Shown here piece after piece: positions 34,778 to 42,609 of a DNA stretch of 64,000 nt. This DNA is from Chryseobacterium sp. Marseille-Q5410 (GTDB lineage: Bacteria > Bacteroidota > Bacteroidia > Flavobacteriales > Weeksellaceae). Made by a program: the position numbers and the translations under genes. The stretch is taken from the NCBI GenBank assembly GCA_946892665.1, contig CAMPOT010000001.1:1054001-1118000 (forward strand). The letters run 5' to 3'. The notes under the pieces are model-generated. The model did no database searches, had not been told where the DNA came from, and saw nothing but the letters and a program-made list of their open reading frames with translations. Position 1 is the first letter of the stretch, and each line of letters opens with the position of its first letter.

Positions 34778-35670
34778 ACTCCGGTTCTTAATTGTTCTGC
34801 TTCCAAATCTTTCGACGATCTCTTTACAAAGTTCCTTATTTCTTCATAATCTTTTTCCATCATGGTTTGGTCTGGGAATGTTTTGGCAAATTTCACCAAA
34901 TCTCCGCGAAGAAAAATGTTTTCAACGATTTTTTCATTCTCCTGCGAAATGGTGTTGTTAAGTTTCATCACATCAATCAAATCGTCTGTTAATAACACAT
35001 CTGCCGGAATTTGGTATTGCTTGGTGATGAATTTTCTGGTAATATCAATCAATTCTACATAGAAAGATCGGTAGTCGCCATTTTCAATAAATTTTTTCTT
35101 TTTTAAGTTTTCCAAATCCTTCAAAGTTTGGTTGGTGGTGACAATTGGCGATGCTTTTCGGCGTTTTGCGTACTTCACTAATTGATAAATAATGAAAATT
35201 AAAGCAAGAAGAATTAATGCTCCTAAAATGTACCATTTGTAAAGTTGCCAATAATCTGCTACCTCGAGTTTTACCTCTTTATTTTTCATAATATCATTAA
35301 TCTGATCGCCTTTTTGGGCGGTATTGATTACGTCAATTTCATATGGAATGGTATGATAAATTTTCCCTGCGATTTTGAAATCCAAAGCCGGAATGGTAAA
35401 TTTTCCTTCTTCAAAAACCTGAAATTCAATGATTCTTTCGTACACATCAGGTTGTTTGCTGATGCTGTCTTTAATTTCTTCAAAATGAAAAGGTAGCAAT
35501 TCATTTTGCGGTGCAGCAGCCACATCCTTCCCCTGAAGATTGGAAATAGTAATGCGGAAAGTGCCCACTTCTCCTAAAGCCAGCGTGTTTTTATCGATTT
35601 TGGAACCTAAGGTCTGCGAAAATGCAAGAATACTTAGGAAGGTGAATAGAATAAAAAATATTTTTTTCAA
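34774..35670 (-). CDS. BatD-like N-terminal-domain protein with one membrane helix
   Basis: I place the start at TTG 35670, which gives a clean signal peptide (MKKIFFILFTFLSILAFSQ) and lies 34 nt after the DUF58 stop. The only in-frame ATG (35751) would overlap DUF58 by 47 nt and put a charged stretch before the signal. An immunoglobulin-like domain with the BatD pattern (LGEVGTFRITISNLQGKDV) is followed by a membrane helix (about 142-163, LGALILLALIFIIYQLV) and a cytoplasmic alpha-helical domain. Such a gene is usual between DUF58 and batA in flavobacteria. Function unknown. Confidence 0.75.
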   Translation of the reverse strand: MKKIFFILFTFLSILAFSQTLGSKIDKNTLALGEVGTFRITISNLQGKDVAAAPQNELLPFHFEEIKDSISKQPDVYERIIEFQVFEEGKFTIPALDFKIAGKIYHTIPYEIDVINTAQKGDQINDIMKNKEVKLEVADYWQLYKWYILGALILLALIFIIYQLVKYAKRRKASPIVTTNQTLKDLENLKKKKFIENGDYRSFYVELIDITRKFITKQYQIPADVLLTDDLIDVMKLNNTISQENEKIVENIFLRGDLVKFAKTFPDQTMMEKDYEEIRNFVKRSSKDLEAEQLRTGV

Positions 35671-35704
35671 AATGATTTTCTGTTTATTTAAAGCCAAAAA
35701 GGCA

Positions 35705-36580
35705 TTATCTTTTTCTGAAATATTGATAAAGAAATTTAGAGTAATCTTCACCTGTATTAATGTTCATGAACGTTGCTGACGAGTTTTCGAAATCTTCTTC
35801 TAAATTTTTTATCCTTAATTTTTGTTTTTCGGCAAAATCGTAGCGCCATCGTGCGTTGGAAGTGTTTGCCCAAACTTGTTTTCCGGTTTCGGAATCTACG
35901 AAAAGGGCGTAACCAACATCTGGAATCTCGTTATCTTTTTCATCGAAAATCCGCATTCCTAAAAGTTGGTGTTTTTGGGATGCCACACGGAGAATTTTCT
36001 GTTCAAAATCGTCCTGAAAATCAGAAAACATAAAAACCATTGATTTTTTCTTGAATATTCCCATCATATATTCCAAAGCGACATCAATTTTCGAAGGTGC
36101 TGCGACATAATTAGCGGTTAAAATATTGCTGATAATTGCCAAAATATGCTTTCTGCCTTTTTGTGGCGGAATTACTTTATACACTTTATCCGCAAATAAA
36201 ATAAGTCCAACTTTATCATTGTTTCCCGCTGCGGAAAATCCTAAACTTGCTGCGATTTCTGCAACAAATTCACGTTTCAACTGCGTTTTCGTTCCGTAAT
36301 CCATCGATGCGGAAATATCTACCAAAAGCATCATCGTCAGTTCCCTTTCTTCTTCCATTACTTTCACGAATGGTTCGCGGAACCGCGCAGTTTTATTCCA
36401 ATCGATTCTCCGGATTTCGTCGCCAAACTGATAGGGGCGAACTTCGGAAAATGTCATCCCTTGACCTTTGAATGCGCTGTGATATTGACCCATCAAAGTA
36501 GCTTCCGACTTTTTTTTGGTTCGGATTTCTATCTGCTTTACTTTTTTTATGATGTCTTTGATCTGCATGGTTCTTGCCAC
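35705..36580 (-). CDS. DUF58 (VWA-like) protein of the MoxR-Bat operon
   Basis: The 291-residue cytoplasmic protein contains the DUF58 signature (GQYHSAFKGQGMTFSEVRPYQ-like start, DEIRRIDWNKTARFREPFVK) followed by a VWA-like region with DISASMD (about 89-95). DUF58 proteins are regular partners of MoxR ATPases. A second in-frame ATG lies at 36568. Gene order (MoxR, GNAT, DUF58, then the Bat genes) supports a joint chaperone-like role. Confidence 0.9.
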   Translation of the reverse strand: MARTMQIKDIIKKVKQIEIRTKKKSEATLMGQYHSAFKGQGMTFSEVRPYQFGDEIRRIDWNKTARFREPFVKVMEEERELTMMLLVDISASMDYGTKTQLKREFVAEIAASLGFSAAGNNDKVGLILFADKVYKVIPPQKGRKHILAIISNILTANYVAAPSKIDVALEYMMGIFKKKSMVFMFSDFQDDFEQKILRVASQKHQLLGMRIFDEKDNEIPDVGYALFVDSETGKQVWANTSNARWRYDFAEKQKLRIKNLEEDFENSSATFMNINTGEDYSKFLYQYFRKR

Positions 36581-36609
36581 GTTTTATTTGAATGAAATTT
36601 TAAGGTTTC

Positions 36610-37050
36610 CTAAAATTCCACACTTACATTAATCCATTCATCGTCGAATTTTGTGGGGTATTTTTTATAAAATTCGATAGCGTTTTCGTTCCAATTTAAA
36701 ACTTGAAAAACCATCCCCGTATATCCATTGTTTTTTCCGTGTTCCAGAGTGGCGTCAAACAGTTGTTTTCCGATGTTTTTTCCGCGCATTCTTTCGGTCA
36801 CAACAAGATCTTCCAAATAAAGTCTTCGGCCTTTCCAAGTAGAATATCGATCATAATAAAGCGACATTCCTACAATTCCACCATCGATTTCCGCTACGAA
36901 CGCTCCCCAAACCGGGTTGTCTCCGAAGCCGTCGTCTATAAATTGTGCTAGAGTTAAAGTAACCTCGTTTCCTGCTTTTTCGAATATTGCAAGCTCATGG
37001 ATGAGGTCCAGCATCGCCTTACAATCTTTTTTCTCCGCTTTTCTTATCAT
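36610..37050 (-). CDS. GNAT-family N-acetyltransferase within the MoxR-Bat operon
   Basis: The 146-residue acetyltransferase resembles the spermidine/diamine acetyltransferase type. The acetyl-CoA binding segment is VVTERMRGKNIGKQLFDA (about 89-106), preceded by LYLEDL, and the substrate region includes GMSLYYDRYSTWKGR. It starts 7 nt after the moxR stop and ends 29 nt before DUF58, so it is probably co-transcribed with them, which is not the usual core of this operon. Substrate unknown. Confidence 0.9.
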   Translation of the reverse strand: MIRKAEKKDCKAMLDLIHELAIFEKAGNEVTLTLAQFIDDGFGDNPVWGAFVAEIDGGIVGMSLYYDRYSTWKGRRLYLEDLVVTERMRGKNIGKQLFDATLEHGKNNGYTGMVFQVLNWNENAIEFYKKYPTKFDDEWINVSVEF

Positions 37051-37057
37051 GTTTTTA

Positions 37058-38062
37058 TTAAGGCGCCTGTATTTTCGATAAAATTCTTTCTACTATTTCG
37101 TCGGCAGTAATTTCTTCCGCTTCTGCTTCGAAGCTGAGGCCGATTCTGTGACGAAGGACATCTTTTGCAATTTCTTTCACATCTTCAGGAATCACAAATG
37201 CGCGATTTTTCAAAAATGCCATTGTTCTTCCCGCGATTGCCAGATTGATCGACGCTCTTGGTGATGCACCGAAACTGATGTAATTTTTAAGTTCTGATAA
37301 GCCGTATTTTTCAGGAAAACGAGTGGCAAATACCATATCGAGGATATACTTTTCAATCTTTTCATCAAGATAAATTTGGTTGATCAGTTTTTTGGCTTCA
37401 AGGATATGGTGTAAAGAAATCACCGGTTTGATCTCGGGTTGATGCGCTGTAGCAATCATTTTCATGATTTTTCTTTCGTCCTCGAAATCGGGATATGTAA
37501 TGGTGCATTTCAGCATAAATCGGTCACTTTGCGCTTCTGGCAAAAGGTAGGTCCCTTCTTGATCAATAGGGTTTTGTGTGGCAAGAACCAAAAATGGTTT
37601 TGGTAATTCCATTGTTTCATCGCCGATGGTGACTTGTTTTTCCTGCATCGCTTCCAATAAAGCCGATTGTACTTTGGATGGAGCACGGTTAATCTCATCC
37701 GCTAAAACAAAATTCGCAAAAATAGGTCCTCGTTTTATGGTGAAATCATTGTCTTTGATGTTGTACATCATCGTTCCTACGACATCGGCAGGAAGTAAAT
37801 CTGGCGTGAACTGTATTCTTGAAAAATCACCTTGAACCGCGTCCGCCAAAGTTTTGATGGCCAAAGTTTTTGCCAATCCAGGAACACCTTCCAAAAGAAT
37901 ATGGCCATTTCCAAGAAGACCGATTAATAAACGATCTACCATATATTCTTGACCAATAATTGCTTTGTTGATTTCTTGCTTTAATAGAGAAAAAAAGTAA
38001 TTCTGTTCTCTTACTTTTTCCGTGAGTTGTCTGATATCTTCCGCCTGATATTGTTCTGACAT
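37058..38062 (-). CDS. moxR: MoxR-family AAA ATPase
   Basis: This AAA+ ATPase (334 residues) heads the operon and is thought to act as a chaperone for VWA-domain partners. It has Walker A GVPGLAKT (59-66, the MoxR variant), Walker B FVLADEINRA (about 116-125), sensor ATQNPIDQEGTY and arginine-rich C-terminal lid FGASPRASINLAIAGR. The start lies about 190 nt from the divergent DinB gene; no clear TAnnTTTG box was found on this strand. Confidence 0.95.
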   Translation of the reverse strand: MSEQYQAEDIRQLTEKVREQNYFFSLLKQEINKAIIGQEYMVDRLLIGLLGNGHILLEGVPGLAKTLAIKTLADAVQGDFSRIQFTPDLLPADVVGTMMYNIKDNDFTIKRGPIFANFVLADEINRAPSKVQSALLEAMQEKQVTIGDETMELPKPFLVLATQNPIDQEGTYLLPEAQSDRFMLKCTITYPDFEDERKIMKMIATAHQPEIKPVISLHHILEAKKLINQIYLDEKIEKYILDMVFATRFPEKYGLSELKNYISFGASPRASINLAIAGRTMAFLKNRAFVIPEDVKEIAKDVLRHRIGLSFEAEAEEITADEIVERILSKIQAP

Positions 38063-38196
38063 AGTTTTTGTAAAATTTAAAGTGTAAATTTCTAATAATT
38101 ACGGGGATCAATCAACACAATTGGTGCCAATTTTGAGTTAAAGTTTTGTTAAAACCGCGCTCATAAACAAAAACAACACGAGCTTTCGCAATGTAG

Positions 38197-38229
38197 TTTT
38201 GTCTTGTTCAGTTTATTAACCTATTTTTG
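38197..38229 (+). promoter_or_regulatory. Bacteroidetes-type promoter for the DinB gene
   Basis: TTTTG ending at 38201, 20 nt of spacer, then TATTTTTG (38222-38229) fit the -33/-7 pattern. The ATG lies about 20 nt further on. Confidence 0.6.
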
Positions 38230-38249
38230 AAGATTAAAATTAAGCATCA

Positions 38250-38720
38250 ATGAATTACCATTTTCAGGCACACCGCCAGGTTCGCAGAAATCTGCTGGAA
38301 ATTCTGCAATATACTTCTCATCAGGACCTCATGTTGATTCCCGATGGTTTTAATAATAATATTTACTGGAACATCGCGCATGTGGTTGCTACTCAGCAGC
38401 TTTTGTGTTATTATCTCAGCGGAAATCCTTTCCGGATTGATAAATATTGGATTGAAACCTATAAAAAAGGAACACTTCCGAACCTAAATGTTGAGCAGTC
38501 TGAAGTTGATGATTTGGCTTTTCTGCTTACCGAAACTTCGAAAATATTAATGAAAGATTACGACGCTGACTTTTTCTCGGATTACACACCTTATACTACA
38601 AGTTTTGGTTTGGACTTGAAGAATATTCAGGATGCGATTATCTTCAACAATATGCACGAAAGTTTGCATTATGGTTATGTGATGGCACAAAAAAGAGCCA
38701 TCATCGGAGAGAAGTTCTAA
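38250..38720 (+). CDS. DinB-family four-helix-bundle protein
   Basis: The 156-residue protein has the DinB/YfiT-like helical pattern, with candidate metal ligands His48 (WNIAHVVATQQ) and the His pair in NMHESLHYG near the C-terminus. Family members are thiol-transferases or damage-inducible proteins of often unclear role. It has its own promoter and is separated by 64 nt from rlmB. Confidence 0.85.
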   Translation: MNYHFQAHRQVRRNLLEILQYTSHQDLMLIPDGFNNNIYWNIAHVVATQQLLCYYLSGNPFRIDKYWIETYKKGTLPNLNVEQSEVDDLAFLLTETSKILMKDYDADFFSDYTPYTTSFGLDLKNIQDAIIFNNMHESLHYGYVMAQKRAIIGEKF

Positions 38721-38784
38721 AAAAATATTATTAACAAAGGAATAACCAATTTTAAGCTGGGTTATTTCTCATCCAACAGATACA

Positions 38785-39528
38785 ATGAAAGACGACTTTA
38801 TATTTGGTTTACGCCCGGTGATTGAAGCCATTGAGGCGGGAAAGACCATCGATAAAATATTTTTGCAAAATGCACTACAAGGAGAAATTTATTTCGAGCT
38901 CAAAAACTTGCTTTCCAAACACAAGATCCGACCCAATTATGTGCCGGTAGAAAAACTAAATCGTTTTACCAGAAAGAATCACCAAGGAGTAGTGGCATTT
39001 ATTTCGGATGTTCCTTTCGAAAAAATTGAAGATGTTTTGCCGCAACTTTTCGAAGAAGGAAAAACTCCTTTTCTATTGATGTTGGATCGCTTAACGGATG
39101 TTAGGAATTTCGGAGCGATTTGCCGAACTGCGGAATGTGTTGGAATTCACGCGATTATTTTGCCTGAAAAAGGAGCAGCGCCAATCAATTCTGATGCGAT
39201 TAAAACTTCAGCAGGAGCGATTTATAACCTGAGAATTTGCAAAGAAAAAAATCTCGCTCATACAGTGGATTTCTTGCAACAATCAGGAGTTCAGGTTTTT
39301 GCTGCAACAGAAAAAGCAAATCAATTGATCTATGATGTCGATTTTACACAACCGTGCACTATCGTTATGGGAAATGAAGAAACCGGAATTTCAAAAGAAG
39401 TCCTGCATCATTCTGATGAAAAAATAAAGCTTCCGATAGAGGGTAAAACCCAGTCTTTAAACGTATCGGTGGCTTGTGGAGCGATTCTTTATGAAGCTGT
39501 TCGCCAAAAAATTAGCAACGCAATTTAG
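38785..39528 (+). CDS. rlmB: 23S rRNA 2'-O-methyltransferase (RlmB type, SPOUT)
   Basis: This TrmH/SpoU-family enzyme uses S-adenosylmethionine to methylate a ribose of rRNA. An N-terminal substrate-binding domain (DFIFGLRPVIEAI, about 1-75) is followed by the SPOUT domain with motif 1 LDRLTDVRNFGAICRTAE, motif 2 TIVMGNEETGIS and motif 3 IEGKTQSLNVSVACGAILYE. The length of 247 residues fits RlmB. Confidence 0.92.
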   Translation: MKDDFIFGLRPVIEAIEAGKTIDKIFLQNALQGEIYFELKNLLSKHKIRPNYVPVEKLNRFTRKNHQGVVAFISDVPFEKIEDVLPQLFEEGKTPFLLMLDRLTDVRNFGAICRTAECVGIHAIILPEKGAAPINSDAIKTSAGAIYNLRICKEKNLAHTVDFLQQSGVQVFAATEKANQLIYDVDFTQPCTIVMGNEETGISKEVLHHSDEKIKLPIEGKTQSLNVSVACGAILYEAVRQKISNAI

Positions 39529-39596
39529 TTTTTTGTCTTTGCCGATGAGCATCAACTTAAATTGAAAAGATTTTTTACCTTTATCTAAAAAATTGA

Positions 39597-40049
39597 ATGA
39601 TGCGGAAGAGTACGGCCCTAAAAAGTGATGTTCGGAATCACGTGAAAGAAATAATTCTCAATAAAATAGAAAAACTCGAAAAATTCATCGAGTTTACGTT
39701 GGATGCGAGCAGAGACATCAAAAAAACACCAAAATACGACAGCATTCGAGAGGAAATGCAGGAGGAAATTTACCAAATGCAACGGCAGCTCGTGGCGCTG
39801 AGAGATTTGCAAAAAAATATGATGCGAGTTCTGAACAAACCTACCGAAATAATTCAGCTTGGATCAATGGTTTTTACCAATAAAGCAAGGTTTTACATCT
39901 CTGTATCTTTGGGTGAGTTTTTCTTTGAAGGAGATCGTTTTTATGCGATTTCCGAAGAAAGTCCGATGGCTAAAATTATGTTTGGTAAGAAACCCGGCGA
40001 CTCATTTGTCCTTAATAACATCTCGCAAACCATAGAAAGTGTAATGTAA
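39597..40049 (+). CDS. GreA/GreB-like C-terminal-domain protein
   Basis: The 150-residue protein has a helical, probably coiled-coil N-terminal half. The C-terminal half reads IQLGSMVFTNKARFYISVSLG...ISEESPMAKIMFGKKPGDSF, the pattern of the Gre-factor C-terminal domain (LGS...ISP.SPLG.AL.GK..GD). Unlike true GreA, the helical part does not show a clear acidic DD/DE tip. It may bind RNA polymerase's secondary channel, but this is inference. It starts with two ATG codons in a row. Confidence 0.7.
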   Translation: MMRKSTALKSDVRNHVKEIILNKIEKLEKFIEFTLDASRDIKKTPKYDSIREEMQEEIYQMQRQLVALRDLQKNMMRVLNKPTEIIQLGSMVFTNKARFYISVSLGEFFFEGDRFYAISEESPMAKIMFGKKPGDSFVLNNISQTIESVM

Positions 40050-40103
40050 TTTTTTTTTCAAATCTAATAGAGCTTTTTTCACGGGAAAAGCATTCAAATA
40101 AAA

Positions 40104-40613
40104 ATGGATAAACCAGCAGTATTAAAAGAAATAATCGAAAGTAGACGGAGTATTTTTCCTAAAGATTATCTCCCGGAAGATATAGAACCAGAAATTCTGG
40201 AAGAAATTTTGAATTCAGCTAGTTTTGCACCCAACCACAAGCGGACAAAACCATGGAGATTAAAGGTTTTTAAAGGAGAGGAGAAAAACAATTTAGGTCA
40301 ACATCTTGCAGCTATTTATAAAAATACCACCGCCCCGGAAGTTTTTCTTGAGAAAAAATACCTTAGTTTCATTGAAAAAGTAGCGCAAGCAAATGTAGTT
40401 GTCAGTATTTCGGTGAATTTCAGTGGTTTGCTTCCGGAATGGGAAGAGATTGCAGCAACGGCAATGGCGGTTCAGAACATGTATCTTACTTCGACTGTTC
40501 ATAGGGTAGGTTGCTATTGGAGTTCGCCGGGAATGATCAAATATCTTGATGGATTCCTCGGACTAGAGGAAAACCAAAAATGTTACGGATTATTTTATTT
40601 GGGGAAAATCTAA
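40104..40613 (+). CDS. Nitroreductase-family flavoprotein
   Basis: It is a small FMN-dependent oxidoreductase of 169 residues, shorter than NfsB-type enzymes. The N-terminal pattern is SRRSIFPKDYL followed by LNSASFAPNHKRTKPWRLKVF, typical of FMN binding; a dimer-contact region has AATAMAVQNMYL. The Cys in VGCYWSSPG is also seen in related YdjA-like proteins. Substrate unknown. Confidence 0.88.
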   Translation: MDKPAVLKEIIESRRSIFPKDYLPEDIEPEILEEILNSASFAPNHKRTKPWRLKVFKGEEKNNLGQHLAAIYKNTTAPEVFLEKKYLSFIEKVAQANVVVSISVNFSGLLPEWEEIAATAMAVQNMYLTSTVHRVGCYWSSPGMIKYLDGFLGLEENQKCYGLFYLGKI

Positions 40614-40684
40614 AGGAAATGTAACTTTTTTCTAAAGACTTAGACTGATTATGAAACATTTAATCAAGAAAAATCAAAGAAAAA

Positions 40685-40981
40685 ATGGAAACATACGGTT
40701 ACAACAATCCTGGATCTCAGCAGAATCAAAATTTCAGTAACGGAAATTATCGTTCCGAGAAAAAACTCGCCGCAGGGCTTTTGGGAATTTTATTAGGAAC
40801 TTTTGGAGCTAATAAATTTTTCATGGGCTACATCAACGAAGGAATTATTCAAATGGTTTTAAATATCATAACCTGCGGAGTTGCAACGGTTATTCCTTTT
40901 ATTGAAGGGATTATTTACCTTACGATGAGCGACGAGCAGTTTGATAGGACTTATGTTCAGAATAAAAAAGCTTGGTTTTAA
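40685..40981 (+). CDS. TM2-domain membrane protein
   Basis: It is 98 residues: a polar N-terminus rich in N, G and Q, then the TM2 domain with two helices (AAGLLGILLGTFGANKFFMGY and GIIQMVLNIITCGVATVIPFIEGIIYL) separated by a short loop. Function is unknown. It is followed by a strong bidirectional terminator shared with hemB. Confidence 0.9.
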   Translation: METYGYNNPGSQQNQNFSNGNYRSEKKLAAGLLGILLGTFGANKFFMGYINEGIIQMVLNIITCGVATVIPFIEGIIYLTMSDEQFDRTYVQNKKAWF

Positions 40982-40989
40982 ACACAAAA

Positions 40990-41022
40990 AAATCTTTCAA
41001 AATAATTTGAAAGATTTTTTTT
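40990..41022. terminator. Bidirectional terminator between TM2 gene and hemB
   Basis: AAATCTTTCAAA (40990-41001) pairs with TTTGAAAGATTT (41006-41017) around a 4-nt loop, with a T run on the plus strand and a run of As before the left arm serving the minus strand. Confidence 0.85.
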
Positions 41023-41038
41023 GAGAAAGAAATTTTTA

Positions 41039-42031
41039 TTATTGGTTAAGCAAAATAGCTGCTTCTTTGGCTGCATAGGTGAAAATCATATCGGCACCGG
41101 CTCTTTTGATGCAAGTTAGACTTTCGATGATGGCTTGGTCATTATTCAACCAACCGTTTTGTACAGCGGCTTTTAGCATGGCATATTCTCCGCTTACGTT
41201 GTAAACCGCAATCGGTAAATCGATAGATTCGCGAACCTTGGCAACAATATCTAGATAAGGCATTCCTGGTTTGATCATTATGATATCTGCGCCTTCTGCA
41301 ACATCCTTTAAGACTTCATCCATCGCTTCTCGGGAATTGTGGAAATCCATTTGATAGGTTTTTTTGTCTTTTGGAATCTCTGAGTTTTCCTTCGGGGCGG
41401 AATCTAACGCACTTCGGAAAGGTCCATAAAATGAGCTTGCATATTTCGCAGCATAACTTAAAATGCCGACATCGGTGAATCCACCTTCTTCCAGGCCGGT
41501 TCTGATTGCGGAAACACGGCCGTCCATCATATCACTCGGAGCCAAAATATCTGCACCAGCCGCAGCAAGCGAAACCGACATTTTTACCAAAGCTTCGTTT
41601 GTGGCATCATTATCAATTTTTCCGTTTGCGATAATTCCGTCGTGGCCGTAAATAGAGTAGGGATCTAAAGCGACATCAGGCATCACAACCATTCCGGGAA
41701 CAGCGTCTTTTATAGCTTTAATGGTATTTTGCATCAATCCGTTTTCGTTCCACGATTCTGTTCCTTTATTATCTTTCAGGTTTTCAGAAACTTTCATGTA
41801 AAGATTTACCCCTCTTACCCCTAATGCGTATAATTCCTGACATTCTTTTATGGTTAAATCTAATGTTCTTCGGAATATCCCTGGCATCGATGGAATGGGC
41901 TCTTGTTTATTTTCGCCTTCCATGACGAAAATTGGCATTACTAAATCATTGGTCGTTAAAACGGTTTGTTGAACTAAAGCTCTAATAGAAGGATTGGCAC
42001 GCAATCTTCTATTTCTGGAATATATGATCAT
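41039..42031 (-). CDS. hemB: Delta-aminolevulinic acid dehydratase (porphobilinogen synthase)
   Basis: It condenses two 5-aminolevulinate molecules to porphobilinogen in haem synthesis. The Schiff-base Lys is in IIMIKPGMPYLD. The segment that carries zinc-binding Cys in many HemB proteins reads MPDVALDPYSIYGHDGI here, with Ala and Asp instead, so the enzyme is probably of the Mg-dependent type. The length of 330 residues is normal. A TAAATTTG box lies on this strand at 42061-42068, about 30 nt before the ATG. Confidence 0.96.
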   Translation of the reverse strand: MIIYSRNRRLRANPSIRALVQQTVLTTNDLVMPIFVMEGENKQEPIPSMPGIFRRTLDLTIKECQELYALGVRGVNLYMKVSENLKDNKGTESWNENGLMQNTIKAIKDAVPGMVVMPDVALDPYSIYGHDGIIANGKIDNDATNEALVKMSVSLAAAGADILAPSDMMDGRVSAIRTGLEEGGFTDVGILSYAAKYASSFYGPFRSALDSAPKENSEIPKDKKTYQMDFHNSREAMDEVLKDVAEGADIIMIKPGMPYLDIVAKVRESIDLPIAVYNVSGEYAMLKAAVQNGWLNNDQAIIESLTCIKRAGADMIFTYAAKEAAILLNQ

Positions 42032-42060
42032 TTTTGGAATGGTTTTTGAGTTAGAGTTTG

Positions 42061-42068
42061 CAAATTTA
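42061..42068 (-). promoter_or_regulatory. -7 promoter box (TAAATTTG) for hemB
   Basis: TAAATTTG on the minus strand, about 30 nt before the hemB start. No clear -33 TTG at the usual distance. Confidence 0.45.
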
Positions 42069-42091
42069 CTTATAGTTTTATTAAAAAACTA

Positions 42092-42121
42092 TTGTAAATA
42101 AATTGCAAATTCTTACATTTG
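42092..42121 (+). promoter_or_regulatory. Bacteroidetes-type promoter for the T9SS mini-protein
   Basis: TTG (42092-42094), 19 nt, then TACATTTG (42114-42121): an exact fit to the -33/-7 pattern. The GTG start lies about 33 nt downstream. Confidence 0.7.
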
Positions 42122-42154
42122 TAAGAATATATATAAATATATAAGTTCTATAAG

Positions 42155-42511
42155 GTGAAAAAATTATTATTTTCTTTAATTTTTATCGGTAGTTTAACAG
42201 TTTTTTCGGAAAAATTTTCCGCTCAATCTGTTTTTAGAGAACCGGTTACTACATCTCAAAAATCTGACGATGGAGTTTTGGTTGCGTATCCTAACCCGGC
42301 GAAAGATTTTATTATTGTAAAATCAAAAGACAGCGATTTAAAAATTAAATCGGTTACCTTTTATTCGATATTAGGAATGCAGGTAGCGGAATATGCAGTA
42401 AATATGCATTCCGGAGAAATTCGGTTGGATAAACTTAAACCTGGGAAGTATCTGATGCGATATACCATGAGCGACAATACCCAAAAGGTCACCCAAATCG
42501 TAAAACAATAA
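42155..42511 (+). CDS. Small secreted protein consisting mostly of a T9SS type A sorting domain
   Basis: From a GTG start the protein has 118 residues: a signal peptide (about 1-24, ending KFSAQS), a 16-residue linker, and a C-terminal sorting domain (VAYPNPAKDFIIVK, FYSILGMQVAEY, LKPGKYLMRY, QIVKQ). Such domains normally end a large secreted protein and direct it through the type IX system. Here there is almost no cargo. It could be a competitor or dummy substrate, a small surface protein, or the remnant of a larger gene; the own promoter and terminator argue for a functional gene. Confidence 0.88.
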   Translation: MKKLLFSLIFIGSLTVFSEKFSAQSVFREPVTTSQKSDDGVLVAYPNPAKDFIIVKSKDSDLKIKSVTFYSILGMQVAEYAVNMHSGEIRLDKLKPGKYLMRYTMSDNTQKVTQIVKQ

Positions 42512-42517
42512 ATTTTT

Positions 42518-42542
42518 AATCCTTGATTTTTCAAGGATTTTG
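42518..42542 (+). terminator. Terminator after the T9SS mini-protein
   Basis: AATCCTTGA (42518-42526) pairs with TCAAGGATT (42531-42539) around TTTT, followed by TT and G. It lies 6 nt after the stop codon. Confidence 0.75.
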
Positions 42543-42597
42543 TATTTAATAATGGTTTTTGAAAGGTTGCGCTAAGATTTAACTGTAAAAAAATCAG

Positions 42598-42605
42598 TAA
42601 TTTTG
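42598..42605 (+). promoter_or_regulatory. TAATTTTG -7 box directly before NDH-2 gene
   Basis: TAATTTTG-TCTC-ATG: 4 nt from box to start codon, which suggests a leaderless transcript. Confidence 0.45.
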
Positions 42606-42609
42606 TCTC

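Noticed and set aside
38127-38142. Inverted repeat AATTGG-TG-CCAATT between moxR and the DinB gene
   Set aside because: Arms of six AT-rich bases are expected by chance in this composition and do not line up with a promoter.
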